Positions 61,018 through 64,000 of a DNA stretch of 64,000 nt are shown here, piece by piece. Under the pieces are notes generated by a model, which saw only the letters and a list, made by a program, of their open reading frames with translations, had not been told where the DNA came from and made no database searches. This stretch comes from Prochlorococcus sp. AG-436-C13 (lineage in GTDB: Bacteria; Cyanobacteriota; Cyanobacteriia; PCC-6307; Cyanobiaceae). The number at the start of each line of letters is the position of its first letter. Position 1 is the stretch's first letter. The stretch spans positions 1 through 64,000 of the forward strand of contig QCPC01000001.1 in the NCBI GenBank assembly GCA_003212695.1, read 5' to 3'. A program made the position numbers and the translations under genes.

Positions 61018-61308
61018 CTATTTACGTGATGATTTACGACTAAACATTGCTAGCATTCTGTCAGTAACAAGGAAGCCACCGACAACGTTGAATAAAGCAA
61101 ACCCAAGAGAAACAGCTCCCATAAGCAATAAAGGTGTCCTTCCGTCGGCCGTAATAATCAATGTCAACGCAGCAAGCATTGTTATACCAGATATGGCATT
61201 AGCCCCACTCATAAGAGGAGTATGCAAAGTTGGCGGCACTTTGCCAATTAGTTCCAAACCTAGAAGGCTTCCCAACAAAAGCACCCAAAAAGCATCAGCA
61301 AATTCCAT
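61018..61308 (-). CDS. pntA-2: NAD(P) transhydrogenase subunit alpha, membrane part
   Basis: 96 residues, three spans (FADAFWVLLLGSLLGLELIG; ISGITMLAALTLI; LLLMGAVSLGFALFNVVGGFLV). It is the C-terminal membrane segment of alpha, separated from the dehydrogenase part as in cyanobacteria and several other bacteria. ATG start, 3 bp after the longer alpha gene. Confidence 0.95.
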   Translation of the reverse strand: MEFADAFWVLLLGSLLGLELIGKVPPTLHTPLMSGANAISGITMLAALTLIITADGRTPLLLMGAVSLGFALFNVVGGFLVTDRMLAMFSRKSSRK

Positions 61309-61311
61309 TTC

Positions 61312-62451
61312 TTAAAAAGCTCCTGAATTAATAACTTGAGCATGGCGTATTTCACCTTCCTTGCTTATTAAAGCCCCATCAATTAATTCGTCTTCGGTAT
61401 TAAGGACAAATTCTCCTTTTGTCATTAAAGGACTAATTAGTGCAAAAAGGTTCCTAGCGTACAAAGAACTTGCATGATTAGGGACTGAACATGGTAGATC
61501 AGAAGCTCCAATTAATTTAACGCCCTTCCGCACAACCATTTCTCCTAGCTTAGTACCAGAACAATTTCCACCTTGAGATACAGCAAGATCAACCACCACC
61601 GAACCTGGTCTCATTTTATCAAGCATCTCTTCATCAATCAGTCGAGGAGCTTTCTTTCCAGGAACTTGAGCAGTACAAATAGCTACATCGGCTTCAGATA
61701 ATTGCTCTGTCAATTGCTTTCTCTGTGCTTGAAGGAAAGCTTCAGAGACCTCCTTAGCATATACACCCTTTCCAGAAGATTCATCTTCCAGGTGAGGCGG
61801 CTCGATAAACCTTGCGCCCAAAGACTCAACCTGTTCCTTAACAGCTTGACGAATATCACTCACAGAAACAACTGCTCCTAACCGTTTAGCTGTTGCAATA
61901 GCTTGCAAACCTGCTACACCTGCTCCTAAAACAACAACCTTGGCAGGCTGAACAGTTCCAGCAGCAGTCATCAACATTGGGAAAAATCTATCTAAAGCGT
62001 TTGCTCCTAAAAGGACAGCTTTATATCCAGCAATATTAGCCTGTGAAGAAAGTGCATCAGCTGACTGAGCTCTACTTATTCGAGGCAAGAGCTCAAGAGA
62101 AAGCGCAGATAAGCGTGCCATTTCAAGACTTTTTGCAAGCTCTTGATTCCCATATGGTCCCAACAATCCAATCAATAATGTTCCATTTTTTAGCTTTAAT
62201 AGAAATTCATTACTAGGAGCGTTAACGCATAAAATTAAATCAAATTCCTGAAGAGAATCTCCATTTTCTTCAGAAAAGAAATCAGCTCCAGCATCTGAAT
62301 AACTACAGTCTGAGAAACCAGCAGATACTCCTGCTCCTTTTTCAATAGAGACTTTGAATCCAATAGAAACAAGCTTTTTTACAGTTTCAGGGGTTGCAGC
62401 AACGCGTGCTTCACCAAAAGCAACTTCAATAGGAACTAAAATTCTTGGCAA
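61312..62451 (-). CDS. pntA-1: NAD(P) transhydrogenase subunit alpha, NAD(H)-binding part
   Basis: 379 residues of soluble domain I, which binds NAD(H). The family motifs are present: VPIEVAFGEARVAATPETVKKL at the start, the Rossmann loop VVLGAGVAGLQAIATAKRLGA (around residue 172-192) and the RQAVKEQVESLGARF helix. First gene of the pntA1-A2-B unit on the minus strand; the spacer upstream (about 130 bp) is shared with the divergent gene. Confidence 0.96.
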   Translation of the reverse strand: MPRILVPIEVAFGEARVAATPETVKKLVSIGFKVSIEKGAGVSAGFSDCSYSDAGADFFSEENGDSLQEFDLILCVNAPSNEFLLKLKNGTLLIGLLGPYGNQELAKSLEMARLSALSLELLPRISRAQSADALSSQANIAGYKAVLLGANALDRFFPMLMTAAGTVQPAKVVVLGAGVAGLQAIATAKRLGAVVSVSDIRQAVKEQVESLGARFIEPPHLEDESSGKGVYAKEVSEAFLQAQRKQLTEQLSEADVAICTAQVPGKKAPRLIDEEMLDKMRPGSVVVDLAVSQGGNCSGTKLGEMVVRKGVKLIGASDLPCSVPNHASSLYARNLFALISPLMTKGEFVLNTEDELIDGALISKEGEIRHAQVINSGAF

Positions 62452-62581
62452 GGTAAGAATGCTAATTTCACTAGAGATTAAGACCGAAAAGGTTCGAAGA
62501 CCAGCATTTTTGTTGAAAAAAGCTTTTCCTTAATTGAAATTGTGGCTATGAAGAAAAAGACACTTAAATATCAAGAAGGAT

Positions 62582-63160
62582 ATGAGTCTAAAAGCAATCG
62601 AATGTCCAGACGGTGTATGCCATAGTCATCATGGTGGTCATGCCATTCCACGAGTGGCAATGCAAAAAAACCTACAAACTCATGGGAGAGAATGGTGCGA
62701 GCGTCTTGCAGAAAGAATCTATGAGATGTCAGTAGATACATATTCCCAAACAGTAATGCCAAGCCTCCATGCTTCTGGATGGCAAAGACGTCACCTTGAC
62801 TGGGAATTCAAATTTGCTGACAACCATTCAGAACCAGATGAAACATTAGTTGAGGGGATCATTAATGCGACTGAAAGCTTCCTTCGAAGTAGTGAAGTCC
62901 ATCGCTTGTTTATTCAAGAACTAGTTCAAGGAACTTTTGAAGAAGCTACAGAAGACCATCTAAAGTCAAAAGCAGTACGAGCACTTATTGAAAAAGAAAT
63001 AATTGCAATGCTCGAAGAGAACAAAGAGGATCTAATAGATCGTTTAGCTGAGAATTTATTAAATGAATCAAATGGTGACTTTAATATTTCGAAGAAGGCT
63101 GCTAGTGAAGGAATAAATGAAGTTAAAACGTTACTTTTAAATCATTCCAAATCAATTTAA
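62582..63160 (+). CDS. Conserved cyanobacterial protein with Cys/His-rich N-terminus
   Basis: 192 residues, soluble, mainly helical. It opens with CPDGVCHSHHGGHAIPRVAMQKN, in which two cysteines and four histidines could bind metal, and ends in helical segments (AVRALIEKEIIAMLEENKEDLIDRLAENLLNES). I recognise it as a conserved picocyanobacterial hypothetical, not by function. ATG start; divergent from the pnt genes. Confidence 0.75.
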   Translation: MSLKAIECPDGVCHSHHGGHAIPRVAMQKNLQTHGREWCERLAERIYEMSVDTYSQTVMPSLHASGWQRRHLDWEFKFADNHSEPDETLVEGIINATESFLRSSEVHRLFIQELVQGTFEEATEDHLKSKAVRALIEKEIIAMLEENKEDLIDRLAENLLNESNGDFNISKKAASEGINEVKTLLLNHSKSI

Positions 63161-63362
63161 ATAGGTAAAACTTCCATAAAGAAATATTTTCAAACCCATC
63201 TATATGTTTCCTTAAGATTCTCCTGATCCCAGTAGATACGTTCTATATATAAAGAATTCATTAAGACAATAATTCTATTTGTTCATAAAACTGCGTTTTG
63301 TATAAATAACACACTGGAAATTCACTTTGACATGCAAAGGTATCACCGTTGCAGAGATTAAA

Positions 63363-63605
63363 ATGAAAAAGCATTTACACAGGAGAATAAGCATCGCAAG
63401 CTGTTGGGCTTCTAGCAGGATTGCTCTATTAGATAGTATTGAAAGCTACGAAGACAGTTATGCAATAACTCAGGAATTCCGTGAATGGATAGTATGTATT
63501 GAAAATAAAATGTCTAAATTTGACTCTTCAGTTCTTAAAGTTCCTAATTCTTTTACGTCAATACAAAATGAAAGCAAAGAGCAAGACGAACTACTAGAGC
63601 TTTAA
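63363..63605 (+). CDS. Small protein of the EF-x-EWIV family, copy 3
   Basis: 80 residues from this ATG (frame open to 63327 with a second Met further upstream). The core is S-Y-A-I-T-Q-E-F-R-E-W-I-V-C, preceded by a helix (ISIASCWASSRIALLDSIESY) and followed by a variable part with KVPNS. Same layout as the copies at 23942 and 35690. Function unknown. Confidence 0.7.
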   Translation: MKKHLHRRISIASCWASSRIALLDSIESYEDSYAITQEFREWIVCIENKMSKFDSSVLKVPNSFTSIQNESKEQDELLEL

Positions 63606-63683
63606 TTATTTAATCTTTGAATACTTTCAGACAATCAAAAAAAAGCTAAATTAATTTAAAAATAAAACACCCTAATCAAATCA

Positions 63684-64000
63684 TTGAATACTGAAAACAT
63701 TGTAATTATTGGCTCAGGGCCAGCTGGTTATACAGCGGCAATATATGCAGCTAGAGCAAATCTTCAACCGTTATTAATTACTGGCTTCGTAAAAGGAGGT
63801 ATTCCAGGCGGGCAATTAATGACTACTACTTTTGTAGAAAATTATCCAGGTTTTCCAGATGGAATAATGGGTCCAGATTTGATGGATTTAATTAAAGCAC
63901 AAGCAATTAGATGGGGTACAAAGCTTTTAGAGGATGATGCACAAGAAATTGACCTTAGAACAAAACCATTCAAAGTAAAAACTTCTATTGAGACTATTGA
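63684..64000 (+). CDS. Thioredoxin reductase, N-terminal part (truncated by window)
   Basis: FAD-binding start of a NADPH-thioredoxin reductase-like flavoprotein: [21 protein letters not shown] (residues about 5-25), then [20 protein letters not shown] and a [12 protein letters not shown] helix. TTG start. The redox CxxC motif and NADPH domain lie beyond the window edge, so it is not possible to tell it from the related cyanobacterial DDOR-type or ferredoxin-linked variants. It is conserved enough to be near certain as this flavoprotein class. Confidence 0.88.
   Translation, partial: MNTENIVIIGSGPAGYTAAIYAARANLQPLLITGFVKGGIPGGQLMTTTFVENYPGFPDGIMGPDLMDLIKAQAIRWGTKLLEDDAQEIDLRTKPFKVKTSIETI

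Noticed and set aside
62480-62520. GGTTCGAAGACC resembling a T-arm
   Set aside because: No matching acceptor or anticodon arm nearby; it lies in the 5' region of the pnt genes.

Overview
The window is AT-rich, gene-dense DNA from a marine picocyanobacterium, almost certainly a low-light-adapted Prochlorococcus. The evidence is three prochlorophyte chlorophyll-binding antenna genes (pcb) in one cluster, high-light-inducible (hli) genes, Mg-chelatase ChlI, a pyridine-nucleotide transhydrogenase with split alpha subunit, a DUF1651 protein, many very short picocyanobacterial proteins and no phycobilisome genes. The strain is not determined; an SS120-like low-light lineage is an inference from the number of linked pcb genes.

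0-12 kb is mostly housekeeping on the + strand: a partial class A beta-lactamase-like hydrolase, chlI, ruvC, a formyl-THF cyclo-ligase, sufE, homoserine dehydrogenase, an oligopeptide-type ABC binding protein with one permease, then a DUF1400 hydrolase and an MFS carrier with overlapping divergent 5' ends, and a PfkB-family kinase. 12-15 kb carries small proteins and a pentapeptide-repeat protein.

15-23 kb is the centrepiece. Flavodoxin (isiB) and two small membrane proteins precede three pcb genes, all on the minus strand. Between the pcb genes, on the + strand, lie three intact copies and one degenerate copy of an unrecognised one-membrane-span protein of 55-70 residues that begins with MID and contains LLDFATQLPHPSD. 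A near-identical 18-bp element with a TAAAG-NN-CTTTA dyad occurs four times in the same orientation: about 70 bp before each pcb start, and once where no pcb remains. This looks like a repeatedly duplicated module of antenna gene, control element and divergent small protein, with at least one decayed unit. Two tandem hli genes follow; the first is frameshifted exactly at an AAATTTA heptamer.

23-37 kb is accessory DNA with long AT-rich spacers: many short proteins (including a small family with an EF-x-EWIV motif, found again at 35.7 and 63.4 kb), DUF2470, DUF3386, a Nif11-type leader-like peptide, purT, a metallo-beta-lactamase-fold protein, an aldo/keto reductase, a SemiSWEET, a frameshifted TM2-type gene, an ABC-F ATPase and an RRM protein. 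37-44.5 kb is a second accessory stretch: an Nramp-like carrier without the metal-binding DPGN, a MIF-type tautomerase, a PKHD hydroxylase, two unrelated fatty-acid desaturases, and an overlapping deoxyribosyltransferase/phosphoribosyltransferase pair. 44.5-50 kb holds small unknown proteins and glutathione peroxidase.

50-64 kb returns to conserved core genes: ychF, a membrane-fusion protein, polA, cysS, dxr with a downstream [2Fe-2S] thioredoxin-like ferredoxin, a YheT-type hydrolase, pntB-pntA2-pntA1, a conserved unknown, and the start of a thioredoxin reductase. No tRNA, rRNA, CRISPR array or insertion sequence was recognised.
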